Shown here: one piece after another, positions 27,843-36,320 of the stretch
Numbering within the stretch: position 1 is the first letter of the stretch
Layout: each line of letters opens with the position of its first letter
From: Bifidobacterium pseudolongum subsp. pseudolongum DSM 20099
GTDB taxonomy: Bacteria; Actinomycetota; Actinomycetes; Actinomycetales; Bifidobacteriaceae
Assembly: GCF_000771225.1 (NCBI RefSeq)
Contig: NZ_JDTZ01000002.1
Span: 310,001 to 374,000, forward strand
Direction: 5' to 3'
Length of the DNA: 64,000 nt
The notes under the pieces: generated by a model
The model's input: only the letters and a program-made list of their open reading frames with translations
The model's database searches: none
What the model was told of the DNA's origin: nothing
Made by a program: the position numbers and the translations under genes

Positions 27843-28478
27843 TCAGGCTTCCGGATCGGCAACGACCGGCGCCGCGGCCTTGACCGCAGCCCGTCCGCCC
27901 GCAAGACGCTCCAACGCGCCAGTACCGGCAAGCCCTCGATACAGCACCCACATGAGCACGCCGGCGACCACGGCCCCCGACAGCACATTGCACACGATGC
28001 CCACGGTGAGCACAAGTCCGCTTTTGCCCATTCCATACAGCATCCAGGAGGCCGTGAAACCGCCGAGGGCCGACAGTGCGCCGGACAGCGCGGTGATGGC
28101 CATGTTCCACACCCCGTAGGCACACAGCGCGAACGCGAGTTCGGCACCCAACCCCTGTAACAGGCCAGGCAGCACGGTTCCTGCACCACCCCACTGGCTT
28201 CCAAGCAGTGCTTCAAGCACGGACGCAACCATCTCCGCGAACAGCGCGGCACCAGGTTTACGCACAATGATCATCGCGAGAGGGCCGGCGATGTAGTAGA
28301 AGCCATTGAGCAAATCCGAAGCGCCCGGCACGATGTCGAGCACACTGCCGATAGGCGCATAGATGAACCCGATCGCCCAGAACACAATGCCCGAGGCGAC
28401 CGCGATAACGGCGGTGACGGTGATGTCGGCCACAGACCAGCGGAAACGGTGGCGCGACAGCATAACTGATTGATTCAT
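27843..28478 (-). CDS. ykoE: ECF transporter substrate-binding component, YkoE-like (thiamine/HMP)
   Basis: 211 residues with about five to six hydrophobic segments (for example IAVASGIVFWAIGFIYAP and the conserved LLNGFYYIAGPLA). It is the membrane S component that captures hydroxymethylpyrimidine or thiamine for an ECF transporter. The start ATG follows GGGAG at six bases. The energising parts (YkoD/YkoC or EcfAT) are not in the window and must be elsewhere. It is the first gene after a TPP riboswitch. Confidence 0.85.
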   Translation of the reverse strand: MNQSVMLSRHRFRWSVADITVTAVIAVASGIVFWAIGFIYAPIGSVLDIVPGASDLLNGFYYIAGPLAMIIVRKPGAALFAEMVASVLEALLGSQWGGAGTVLPGLLQGLGAELAFALCAYGVWNMAITALSGALSALGGFTASWMLYGMGKSGLVLTVGIVCNVLSGAVVAGVLMWVLYRGLAGTGALERLAGGRAAVKAAAPVVADPEA

Positions 28479-28479
28479 G

Positions 28480-28516
28480 GGTTCTCCCTGCTTGCTCGTT
28501 CGTCGGTCAAGCAGGG
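28480..28516 (-). promoter_or_regulatory. Hairpin overlapping the ykoE ribosome-binding site
   Basis: On the minus strand CCCTGCTTG (28508-28516) pairs perfectly with CAAGCAGGG (28486-28494), and the last GGG is part of the GGGAG Shine-Dalgarno. It lies between the riboswitch and the ATG, so it could be the expression platform that hides the ribosome site. There is no T-run, which favours translational control. Confidence 0.6.
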
Positions 28517-28529
28517 GTACCGATATCAA

Positions 28530-28615
28530 AACTTCGTTCGCCAGCATTATCTGGAAATCACGTTCAACGGTCAGGATTCACATCCTTCTCAGCTCGACTG
28601 AGCTCCCGTGCTTGA
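28530..28615 (-). ncRNA. TPP (THI-box) riboswitch
   Basis: Read on the minus strand, the conserved core is present in order: CGGGAGCTCAG, GCTGAGA, a variable P3 arm, GACCGTTGAACGTGAT and CCAGATAATGCTGGCG. These match the two halves of the THI-box pocket, including the CTGAGA and ATAATGC blocks. One deviation from the consensus is GTGAT where CTGAT is usual. It controls the downstream ykoE-kinase-NMT1-like operon. The rest of the 28479-28748 gap holds no ORF. Confidence 0.88.
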
Positions 28616-28748
28616 TGGCGTCCATCCTATACGGGGCCCATGAACAAGCCGCCCCATCCCGGACCCCATTGTCCGGGATATGGACACCTATATGTGTTGG
28701 GCGGTGTTTGCATGCAAGCACCGCCCAACACGGCAAAACGACACTGGA

Positions 28749-29324
28749 TCAACCGCGCGCCTCGAGCTGTTGCTCCACATAATCGGCGATGTATGGGGCG
28801 ACCTCCTCGATCTGGTCGATCGCCGTTTCGAACTCGCGCGGGCCGCCGTACCACGGGTCGACGAGGTCGATCTCGCTTTCGCACCCCGGCTGCGGGTCGG
28901 GCAGATCGGGATCGAAGCTGCGGTACATATGCACCTCGCTGCGCTTGCTCAACGGCAGCATGTGCAGCAGCGCGTTCATATGCGAAGCGGTCATCGGCAG
29001 GAACAGGTCGGTGTCGGCAATCTCGTTGCGCGTGATGCGGTGGGCGAAATGCTTGGCTGGAATCGCGTAGCCGCGCTCCTTCAACACCTTCACCGCACGA
29101 GGGTCAATCGGATTGCCGTATTCCTCGTCGCTGACGCCGCTTGACTCCACGCGCACCGCGTCACCCAGCCCGCGCCGTTCGAACTCATGGCGCAGAATGA
29201 TCTCCCCCATCGGCGAACGGCAGATGTTGCCGGTGCACACGGTCATCACGGTGTAGGGGTGAGACTCATGCTTCTTCAATGCTCTTCCACTTCCCTTCGG
29301 TATGCGGGGCGCTGCCCCGCGCAT
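28749..29324 (-). CDS. Low-molecular-weight protein tyrosine phosphatase
   Basis: 191 residues. The P-loop CTGNICRS holds the nucleophilic Cys and Arg, and DPWYGG gives the general-acid Asp. It dephosphorylates phosphotyrosine or phosphoarginine-type substrates in the cytoplasm. The ATG at 29324 lies three bases beyond the folA stop with AGGA six bases upstream, giving a ~26-residue N-terminal extension; a shorter start near 29274 is possible. It is probably co-transcribed with thyA and folA. Confidence 0.88.
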   Translation of the reverse strand: MRGAAPRIPKGSGRALKKHESHPYTVMTVCTGNICRSPMGEIILRHEFERRGLGDAVRVESSGVSDEEYGNPIDPRAVKVLKERGYAIPAKHFAHRITRNEIADTDLFLPMTASHMNALLHMLPLSKRSEVHMYRSFDPDLPDPQPGCESEIDLVDPWYGGPREFETAIDQIEEVAPYIADYVEQQLEARG

Positions 29325-29326
29325 GT

Positions 29327-30004
29327 CTATTCCTGCGCGCCTTCATGCTGGTGGCTCAGCGTCACGTAACGGTAGCGCGCAATGCCTTCCGCCTTACCCG
29401 GCACACTCCAGTCGGTGCGTTCATCGACCTTCCACGCGCCTTTGTCTATCGCATCGCTCAAGTCCGGTGCATACGTGTCCGCATCCACATTCGCGTCGAT
29501 CTGCGTGATGAACACCTTGGACGCCAATGGCAGCATCTGGTTGAACAGCTGCGCGCCGCCGATCACCCAAATCTCGCTGCGGTCGAGGCCGTCGTCCGGA
29601 ATCGCCTCCTGGCGGGCCAGGTCGAGCGCCTCCTCCACGTCACAGGCCACGGTGGCCCCCGGCGCACGGAACAAACGGTCGTGCGAGATCACGATGTTGT
29701 CTCGGTTCGCGAGCGGGCGGAACTTCGGGTTCAGCGACTCCCATGTCTTGCGCCCCATGATCACCGGGTGCGAGACCGTGAGCTCCTTGAACCGCCGCAG
29801 GTCTTCGGGCAGATGCCATGGCATGCCACCATCGAAGCCGATCGCGCCCGGACGACCCTCTTTGTCGTTCGCTTGTGCCCAGATCAGATTGATGGAGAAT
29901 GTCTTGGCGTAGTCGTCACCCCAGTCGTCTTCCAGCAGATTCTCAGGCCCGGCGATCCCGGGCTCGGGTTCGTGATAGCCGGTGCGGCTACTATCGTGCT
30001 CCAT
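29327..30004 (-). CDS. folA: Dihydrofolate reductase
   Basis: 225 residues from the ATG at 30004 with AGGAGA eight bases upstream. It reduces dihydrofolate to tetrahydrofolate with NADPH, recycling the product of thymidylate synthase. Family motifs: GFDGGMPWHLPEDLRRFK, PVIMGRKTWESL and WVIGGAQLF. A ~35-residue acidic N-terminal extension precedes the domain. It lies 82 bp after thyA. Confidence 0.92.
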   Translation of the reverse strand: MEHDSSRTGYHEPEPGIAGPENLLEDDWGDDYAKTFSINLIWAQANDKEGRPGAIGFDGGMPWHLPEDLRRFKELTVSHPVIMGRKTWESLNPKFRPLANRDNIVISHDRLFRAPGATVACDVEEALDLARQEAIPDDGLDRSEIWVIGGAQLFNQMLPLASKVFITQIDANVDADTYAPDLSDAIDKGAWKVDERTDWSVPGKAEGIARYRYVTLSHQHEGAQE

Positions 30005-30086
30005 TTCATCTCTCCTTGAACGAGGTAATCGGGTCACAGTTTATGCAAAGCCGCAGACCGTGGCATTCGCGGAGACGGATGGCGTT

Positions 30087-30959
30087 TCAGACCGCGATCG
30101 GGGCCTTGATGGTGGGGTGGTATTGGTAGCCCATGATCTCGAAATCGCCATAGTCGTATTCGAAGAGCGAATCCGCCTTGCGGATCTTCATCGTCGGGTA
30201 CGGGTAGGGCTCCCGCGAGAGCTGTTCGAGCACCTGGTCCACATGGTTGTCGTAGATATGGCAGTCGCCGCCGGTCCACACGAACTCGCCTGGTTCCAGG
30301 CCGGCCTGCTGCGCCATCATCATCGTGAGCAGCGAATACGAGGCGATGTTGAACGGCACGCCCAGGAACATGTCGCAGGACCGCTGGTACAGCTGGCAGC
30401 TGAGCTTGCCATTGGCCACATAGAACTGGAACAGCGCGTGGCATGGCGGCAGCGCCATCTGCTCGACCTCCGCGGGGTTCCAGGCAGTGACAACCATGCG
30501 GCGCGAATCCGGTTGCGTGCGGATCAGCTCGAGCACGTTCGAGATCTGATCGATCGTGCGGTTCGGGTCGCTGGGCGTGGGCGCGGGCCAGCTGCGCCAC
30601 TGCACTCCGTAGACGGGGCCCAGGTCGCCGTTTTCGTCGGCCCACTCGTCCCAGATGTGCACGTTGTGCTCCTGCAGCCAGCGCACATTGCCCGACCCCT
30701 TCAGGAACCACAGCAGCTCGTATGCGATGCCCTTGAAGAACACGCGCTTGGTCGTCAGCAATGGGAACCCTTCGCTCAAGTCGAAGCGCATCTGCTGGCC
30801 GAACAACGAGATCGTACCGGTGCCGGTGCGGTCGGATTTGAGGTTGCCTTCCATGAGGATCTTGCGCAGCAGGTCCTCATACGGCATGGGGATGGTCGTC
30901 TTCGGGTGCGCCGGCACTTGGGCGCGGATGGATTCCAGATCTGCTTGAGTCAAAGGCAT
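30087..30959 (-). CDS. thyA: Thymidylate synthase
   Basis: 290 residues. It methylates dUMP to dTMP using methylene-tetrahydrofolate. The catalytic Cys lies in [11 protein letters not shown] and the substrate-binding segments [20 protein letters not shown] and HIYDNH are all present. The ATG at 30959 has no clear Shine-Dalgarno, but the family N-terminus fits. A longer in-frame stretch upstream is not supported. First gene of the thyA-folA-phosphatase cluster. Confidence 0.93.
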   Translation of the reverse strand: MPLTQADLESIRAQVPAHPKTTIPMPYEDLLRKILMEGNLKSDRTGTGTISLFGQQMRFDLSEGFPLLTTKRVFFKGIAYELLWFLKGSGNVRWLQEHNVHIWDEWADENGDLGPVYGVQWRSWPAPTPSDPNRTIDQISNVLELIRTQPDSRRMVVTAWNPAEVEQMALPPCHALFQFYVANGKLSCQLYQRSCDMFLGVPFNIASYSLLTMMMAQQAGLEPGEFVWTGGDCHIYDNHVDQVLEQLSREPYPYPTMKIRKADSLFEYDYGDFEIMGYQYHPTIKAPIAV

Positions 30960-31092
30960 AACAGTCCATATTAAGGGCGCTTTTGGACGGCGTATCGCTC
31001 TGCGCGTGGGTGCGCCCCTAGCCAAGCGCAGACGCCTTGAGTACGATTGATAGGGGAATATCATCCAGACCAAGCACAAAGGAGCATGATCA

Positions 31093-31506
31093 ATGGACAA
31101 ACGACTGTGGGTCGAGCGCAACAAAGATGGTTCTTGGGACGCTTTCAGCGATGACGGCGCCCACCTCAAGTTCGGCAAGGGCAAGGGCCAGTTCACTCCC
31201 GGCGACCTGATGAAGATCGCCCTCGCGGCATGCGCGGCGCTCTCGAGCCGCATGGCTGTGGAGAACGCCGTGGGCGAAGGCAAGGGCGCCAAGATCATCG
31301 TGGACGGCACCTACGATGCGGACACCGACTCCTACATCAACTTCAACGAGCAGGTGGTCATCGATGCCTCGGACGCCAACCTGAGCGACGAAGAGGTGGA
31401 GAAGCTCAAGAAGCGCGCCAAGGCGCACATCGAAAAAGGATGCACCGTGATGCACACCTACGAGCAGGAGACGCCGGTGCGCATGGACATCGAAGTGCGC
31501 CGCTGA
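31093..31506 (+). CDS. OsmC-family peroxiredoxin-like protein
   Basis: 137 residues of the OsmC/Ohr fold. The two conserved thiols are Cys47 ([10 protein letters not shown]) and Cys117 (EKGCTVMHT), as expected for thiol-dependent organic hydroperoxide reduction. AAAGGAG lies about ten bases before the ATG. Single gene ending at a strong terminator. Low intracellular oxygen tolerance makes it a likely stress-defence protein. Confidence 0.88.
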   Translation: MDKRLWVERNKDGSWDAFSDDGAHLKFGKGKGQFTPGDLMKIALAACAALSSRMAVENAVGEGKGAKIIVDGTYDADTDSYINFNEQVVIDASDANLSDEEVEKLKKRAKAHIEKGCTVMHTYEQETPVRMDIEVRR

Positions 31507-31522
31507 GCGCACTCCCCCTACG

Positions 31523-31579
31523 TAATCGAGGGGCCCGGGCTAATCGCCAATACGATGATTCGCCCGGGCCCCTCGATTA
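31523..31579. terminator. Bidirectional terminator between osmC-like and usp genes
   Basis: A perfect 18-bp stem (31523-31540 with 31562-31579), with GGGGCCCGGGC in its core, lies between convergent genes. It can act on both strands. Confidence 0.88.
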
Positions 31580-31604
31580 GATGCGCATAGGCGCATCGGT
31601 TGCG

Positions 31605-32651
31605 TCAGTCGTTGCGGCGGTCACGATAGGCGGCGGCCTGCGGATCGATGTTGCTCTCGATCTCACGCTCCACGTCTTCACCAGCGCGGTCGACCGGCAC
31701 TTCCTTGACCAGTTCGTCGATCGACGCGGTCTGCACGTCCTGGTCCGGCTCGGCTGCGGCGCGTGAGGCCTCGGTTTCCACGAACTTGCGCGGCACCACA
31801 TACACCGGTGAAACGGAATGCTGCAACAGCCCCTGGCTCGTGGAGTTGAACAGCAGGCCGGTGAAGCCGCCCCGGCCGCACGAGCCGACAACGACCATGT
31901 CATGGTCGCGGCTCGCGCGCGTCAGCGTCTCCACCGCATTGCCCGCCACAATCGTCTTGCGGATCTTCAGATCCGGGTACTTCGCGGTGATCGGGGCGAG
32001 ACGCTCGTCGAGCGCCTCCTCGAATTGGTGGCGCACATCGGCGTCTTCGAGGTTCGTGTTCGACGGCACCACGGTGATCACGTCGAGTTCGGCGCCCCAG
32101 CTGTTGGTGAAGTCAGCGGCGAGCTGCAGCGCGCGGATGCCCCACTTCGTGTCGTCGGAGCCGACGGCCACGCGGGTGATCACGTTGTTGAGATGCATCA
32201 GGTTGCCCTCGTCATCGGTGTACGGCACGACCACGATCGGGCAGTATGCGTACGCCGGCAGGCTCGAGCTGGTGGTGCCCAGCAGGCGTTCGGCGAGGCC
32301 GCCCTTGCCGCGGTTGCCGATGACGATGAGGTTGTAGTTGCGTGACAGTTCCACGAACACCGACGAGGGGTCGCCGGTCACGATCAGCGTCTGCGCGTCC
32401 ACGCCCTGCTCGTCCGCGATCGCCTTGGCCTTCGACAGGATCTCCTGAGCATCGGCGTGCGCCGCGTTGTCATCACCCATCGCGGTGTACGTGGCGTCGA
32501 ACGAGACGGCGGCGTAGCTCGGCAGCGAATACGCGCAGACAATCTGCAGCGACAGCCCGACGTGCTTGGCGTAGTTCGCGGCCCACCATGTGGCCTTGTA
32601 GCTCGCATGCGAGCCGTCGACGCCAACCAGAATCGTCTTGTCGTTCACCAT
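31605..32651 (-). CDS. Tandem-domain universal stress protein
   Basis: 348 residues with two UspA domains (about 5-145 and 160-300) and an acidic tail. Domain 1 keeps the ATP-binding VIGNRGKGGLAERLLGTTS (G-2x-G-9x-G-S/T). Domain 2 has VVGSCGRGGFTGLLFNSTS, with Asn replacing the third Gly, so it may bind nucleotide less well. The start ATG has AAGGAGG at five bases. Cytoplasmic stress role by family; the partner is unknown. Confidence 0.88.
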   Translation of the reverse strand: MVNDKTILVGVDGSHASYKATWWAANYAKHVGLSLQIVCAYSLPSYAAVSFDATYTAMGDDNAAHADAQEILSKAKAIADEQGVDAQTLIVTGDPSSVFVELSRNYNLIVIGNRGKGGLAERLLGTTSSSLPAYAYCPIVVVPYTDDEGNLMHLNNVITRVAVGSDDTKWGIRALQLAADFTNSWGAELDVITVVPSNTNLEDADVRHQFEEALDERLAPITAKYPDLKIRKTIVAGNAVETLTRASRDHDMVVVGSCGRGGFTGLLFNSTSQGLLQHSVSPVYVVPRKFVETEASRAAAEPDQDVQTASIDELVKEVPVDRAGEDVEREIESNIDPQAAAYRDRRND

Positions 32652-32808
32652 GAGGGACCTCCTTGCCCAACACAACGCATGTCTTCCAATCCCTACAATA
32701 CCGCATGTGTTCTGGTTTCGCCATGGTGCGACGGCACTGCCGCCCACCAGACGGAAGGCGCCGTTCCATATGGTTCACGGGGCCCGCACACAGCCGCATA
32801 CAAAAGCA

Positions 32809-32838
32809 GGGTGCAGACTCCGTGTGGAGCCTGCACCC
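32809..32838 (-). terminator. Terminator after the NlpC/P60 gene
   Basis: On the minus strand GGGTGCAGGCTCC, loop ACAC, GGAGTCTGCACCC (one mismatch) is followed by TGCTTTTG, 28 bases beyond the hydrolase stop. Confidence 0.7.
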
Positions 32839-32865
32839 TGAGAAAAGGTGAAAAGGCGGAGAGGA

Positions 32866-33669
32866 CTACAGCACGCGGCGAATCGAATAGCCGCCATAGA
32901 AGACGGACGTATCCGTGATCTGCGTGCCTTGTGCCGGATTCAGTGCGTTGATGACCATGCCGTTGCCAATGTAGATGGCGGCGTGCATGCCGTTGGCGAG
33001 GATATCGCCGGGCTGCGCCTGCGCGAGGCTCGGCACGGCCACGCCGACGCCCGCCTGCGCGCCGGAGGTGCGGGGCAGGTTGATGCCGAACTGGGCGAAC
33101 ACATACTGGACGAAGCCAGAGCAATCCCAGCCAGCCGGCGTGGTGCCACCAGAGACATACGGGGCACCGATGAACTTCTGCGCGTACGCGGCGATCGATG
33201 CCCCGTTCTTGCTGGCGGGCACTTCCGGAGCGGCAGCGGCGGCCTGCGGGGCAGGAGCCGTTTCCTGCTGAATCGGTTCGCGTTCCTGGCTTCGGCTTGC
33301 GGCCTCAGCCTGTTCGCGTTCGAGGCGCGCAGCGGCCTCGGCGGCGGCTGTCGCCTCAGCGTCCTTGCGGGCCTGTTCTTCTTCTTGGGCTTTCTTCTCG
33401 GCGTCTTTCTCCGCTTGGGACTTGGTCTGAGGAACATCCATGCTTCCCAGCCCACCCCAGTTGGAGTCATCTTCGACGTCGGTGGAAGTGGCCTCCGCAA
33501 AGAAATCCGTCTTTGCGGTGTTCACCTTGGGGAATGAGCGGGTCGAGACGATATAGTCCGAACTCGACGCTGCATCATCTGCGACGGCTGCGGGCACACC
33601 CATGAACACCATGGGGATGGCAAGCGCTGCAGCGGCAGTAATCGATATAGAACGTTTCATCTTTTTCAT
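32866..33669 (-). CDS. Secreted NlpC/P60 peptidoglycan endopeptidase
   Basis: 267 residues. A Sec signal peptide (KKMKRS then a hydrophobic core, cleavage near AVADD) is followed by an Ala/Glu/Gln-rich coiled segment (about 80-150) and an NlpC/P60 domain with catalytic Cys in GWDCSGF and His in MHAAIYIG. It cleaves stem peptides in the cell wall during growth and separation. The start is uncertain: GTG 33672, ATG 33669 or ATG 33660. A TACTGT -10-like box lies just upstream, so the mRNA may be leaderless or nearly so. Confidence 0.9.
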   Translation of the reverse strand: MKKMKRSISITAAAALAIPMVFMGVPAAVADDAASSSDYIVSTRSFPKVNTAKTDFFAEATSTDVEDDSNWGGLGSMDVPQTKSQAEKDAEKKAQEEEQARKDAEATAAAEAAARLEREQAEAASRSQEREPIQQETAPAPQAAAAAPEVPASKNGASIAAYAQKFIGAPYVSGGTTPAGWDCSGFVQYVFAQFGINLPRTSGAQAGVGVAVPSLAQAQPGDILANGMHAAIYIGNGMVINALNPAQGTQITDTSVFYGGYSIRRVL

Positions 33670-33767
33670 CACCCTTTACAGTAGCACGCCCATGGTGCAA
33701 TGGCCATGGCTCGCGGGTCTTGGGGCAAAGCGCGCCTGGCACGGTTCACGCTTATGGGAAAAACAGA

Positions 33768-34757
33768 TCAGTAATGCACGAACGTGAAACCGGAGACCTT
33801 GTCTGCGGAGAACTCACGCTCGGAGATGACACCGGCGCCCTTCACATTGGATTCCGAAATCTTGATGGAGCCGTCGGGATTGATTGCCTCGACGATGGCC
33901 ACATGGCCGTAGTAGCCGTCGGCACCTTCTTGGCCCGGAGCGAACACAAGCACGTCTCCCACAGCGCGCGGCGTGTTGTCAACCCAGTATCCAAGCGCCT
34001 GCGCGGATGCGCCCCAACTGCGCGCGTCACCGAAGAACGAGCCGGTGTTCAGGCCCAGCTGGTGACGGCGCTCATACGACCACCATGTGCACTGGCCCCA
34101 CGGGTACTGGTTGCCCGTGTCGCCGGTGGGGTGGTTCGGGTTGAAGCCGTCGGGCAGATCCGCCTCGTCCTTGTCTACGCGTTCGGCGACCTTGTCATTG
34201 TTCGCCTTGGCCTTGGTGAGCGCGTTGACATCGTCGATGGCGTTGGAATCGCCGAGGTTCCAGCCGCCTTCGTTCGTCGTGGAGGTGGTCGTGGACGCCA
34301 CAGCGCCCTGATCCGTCGTGCCTTGCAGGCCGTCGGTCAGCGCCTCACGAGTCTCGGAACGCGAAGCCGTGCCGTCATTGACGCGCGTGATGTTCATGGT
34401 CTGCGTGGTTTCGGCACCCACAGCGGGGAACATCGTCGTCGTGTCGTCCTGCGACTTCATGAAGGCCATCGATGTAGCCGCAGTGCCCACGAGCGCGGCA
34501 AGCGACGCCGAAGTGAGCACCGTGTTGCGGCGCTGCGCCGCCTTGGCCGATTCACGGATCGACCGGCGCGTCAGGGGCGCCACTTCATTGAGTTTCGCCG
34601 CTAAGTTCTCATCGATGCCGAGGGCCTCGGCGTTGCCGGCCGCCGCTTTCTCGGCATAGACAGCCTGAGAGGAATGGGATCCGTGATGGGTTGTGAACAG
34701 GTTGGTCAGTGACTTGGTGCCAGCCGCCTTATGGGCTTTGGGGGCAGCATGCCTCAT
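33768..34757 (-). CDS. CHAP-domain cell-wall amidase/endopeptidase
   Basis: 329 residues from the ATG at 34757 with AAGGAG ten bases upstream. A ~75-residue basic cytoplasmic region precedes one hydrophobic segment (about 79-99), so it is probably membrane-anchored or secreted late. After a Thr/Ser-rich linker the CHAP domain has catalytic Cys in PWGQCTWWSYERR and His in YGHVAIVE. It lies 98 bp upstream of the NlpC/P60 gene; the two probably act together in wall remodelling. Confidence 0.88.
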   Translation of the reverse strand: MRHAAPKAHKAAGTKSLTNLFTTHHGSHSSQAVYAEKAAAGNAEALGIDENLAAKLNEVAPLTRRSIRESAKAAQRRNTVLTSASLAALVGTAATSMAFMKSQDDTTTMFPAVGAETTQTMNITRVNDGTASRSETREALTDGLQGTTDQGAVASTTTSTTNEGGWNLGDSNAIDDVNALTKAKANNDKVAERVDKDEADLPDGFNPNHPTGDTGNQYPWGQCTWWSYERRHQLGLNTGSFFGDARSWGASAQALGYWVDNTPRAVGDVLVFAPGQEGADGYYGHVAIVEAINPDGSIKISESNVKGAGVISEREFSADKVSGFTFVHY

Positions 34758-35123
34758 ACCTACAACACTCCTTGCGCACATTGAAGAAACAATCACGCGC
34801 AGGTGCCCCACGGTCCATGCCATGGGTGTCCCGCGCTCGTACTCGCTGTTTCAACAGAGTACATCAAGTCAAGACCAAGCAAAACCGCACACTTGCGCCA
34901 TGCCTGCCTTGCAAAAGGCCTGCGATCTGCACTGTGGCACCGTTTTGCCACTGATTTGCACCCGATGATTCGCCCTGCAAAAAAATCACAAATCTTCACA
35001 AAATCGTAGTATTCGCATACCATGGCGCCAACCATTTCGCATTTCGCGTAACCGCCCACACTGCGGCTCCCTATCTGGAACCCGGCCGCTGTTGTTCCCC
35101 GACGCTGGCTACTCTTGGACACC
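34758..35123. other. Non-coding region between divergent CHAP and serC genes
   Basis: No convincing ORF. It is AT-rich around 34965-35015. Two hairpins on the CHAP leader side are visible: GTGGCA/TGCCAC (about 34935-34951) and a bulged palindrome at 34839-34862 whose arms are GTACT/AGTAC and CTGTT/AACAG. The palindrome could be a regulator site for the wall hydrolase. I looked for a c-di-AMP riboswitch core and did not find one. Confidence 0.5.
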
Positions 35124-36263
35124 ATGGACACTATTACGATTCCGCAGTCAATGCTGCCTGAAGACGCCCGCTTCGGTTCCGGCCCCAGCAAGATCCGCAC
35201 CGAGCAGGTCGAAGCCCTCGACCGTGCCGCGCGCACGCTCCTCGGCACGTCGCACCGCCAAGCCCCGGTCAAGGACCTTGTCGAATCCATCCGCACGGGC
35301 ATCGCACAGTTCTTCTCGTTGCCCGACGGGTACGAGGTGGTGCTCGGCAACGGTGGCGCGAGCGCGTTCTGGGACGTGATGTGCGCGTCGCTTATCACGC
35401 GTCAGGCCGCCTGCGGCGTGTATGGGTCATTCAGCAAGAAGGTGGCGGCCTCGGTGGCGTCGGCGCCGTTCCTCGAGGACCCGATTGTCTTCGAAAGCGA
35501 ACCCGGCACATATCGTGTGCCTGAGCGCACCGAATACGTCGACACGTATTGCTGGGCGCAGAACGAAACGTCGACCGGCGTGCAGGCGCCGGTCTACCGC
35601 ATCGACGGCAGCCACGAACAGGGCGCGCTGATCGCGATCGACGCGACGAGTGCCGCTGGCGCGATCCCCGTGGACATCGCGCAGACCGACGTCTATTACT
35701 TCTCCCCGCAGAAGGCCTTCGGTTCCGAAGGCGGCCTGTGGATCGCGATCCTCTCCCCCGCCGCAATCCAACGCGCGGAGGGCATCAAGCGCAGCTGCGC
35801 ACTCGAAGGCGCGCGCCGTTGGATTCCGCCGTTCCTTTCGTTGACCTCGGCGATCGACAATTCCTTGAAGAACCAGACGCTCAACACGCCGTCGATCAGT
35901 ACGCTTGTGCTGCTTGGCGAGCAGGTGAAGTGGCTCAACGAAAACGGCGGAATGGCATGGTCCGCCGCCCGCTGCAAGCGTTCTTCCGACATCGTGTACG
36001 CTTGGGCCGAACGCAGCGCATACGCGCGCCCGTTCGTGACCGATGTGGACGCGCGATCGAGGTCGGTCGTCACGATCGATCTCGACGACTCGGTGCCGCA
36101 GGCATATGTGACGGCGGTGTTGCGCGACAACGGCATCGTCGACGTCAACGGCTACCGCAAGCTGGGCCGCAACCAGCTGCGCATCGGCGTATTCCCCTCG
36201 GTGGAGCCTTCCGATGTGGAGGCGCTGCTCGGGTGCATCGATTACGTGGTCGAACATATGTGA
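35124..36263 (+). CDS. serC: Phosphoserine aminotransferase (actinobacterial type)
   Basis: 379 residues. It converts 3-phosphohydroxypyruvate to phosphoserine with glutamate. The PLP lysine lies in YYFSPQKAFGSEGG. The sequence opening FGSGPSKIRTEQVEAL matches the Mycobacterium-type SerC. There is no Shine-Dalgarno; a TACTCT -10-like box lies 13 bases before the ATG, so the transcript may be leaderless. Single gene, terminated by a shared hairpin. Confidence 0.92.
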   Translation: MDTITIPQSMLPEDARFGSGPSKIRTEQVEALDRAARTLLGTSHRQAPVKDLVESIRTGIAQFFSLPDGYEVVLGNGGASAFWDVMCASLITRQAACGVYGSFSKKVAASVASAPFLEDPIVFESEPGTYRVPERTEYVDTYCWAQNETSTGVQAPVYRIDGSHEQGALIAIDATSAAGAIPVDIAQTDVYYFSPQKAFGSEGGLWIAILSPAAIQRAEGIKRSCALEGARRWIPPFLSLTSAIDNSLKNQTLNTPSISTLVLLGEQVKWLNENGGMAWSAARCKRSSDIVYAWAERSAYARPFVTDVDARSRSVVTIDLDDSVPQAYVTAVLRDNGIVDVNGYRKLGRNQLRIGVFPSVEPSDVEALLGCIDYVVEHM

Positions 36264-36280
36264 CTCACGCGTTTCACCTC

Positions 36281-36320
36281 GTGATGGCCTCCATGCTCAG
36301 AACGGCGTGGAGGCCATCAC
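36281..36320. terminator. Bidirectional terminator shared by serC and manA
   Basis: GTGATGGCCTCCA (36281-36293) pairs perfectly with TGGAGGCCATCAC (36308-36320). The hairpin overlaps the last codons and stop of manA. No T-run is obvious. Confidence 0.65.

Noticed and set aside
34758-35123. c-di-AMP (ydaO) riboswitch upstream of the CHAP gene
   Set aside because: Such switches often precede wall hydrolases in actinobacteria, but the conserved core blocks are not visible; only simple hairpins are.
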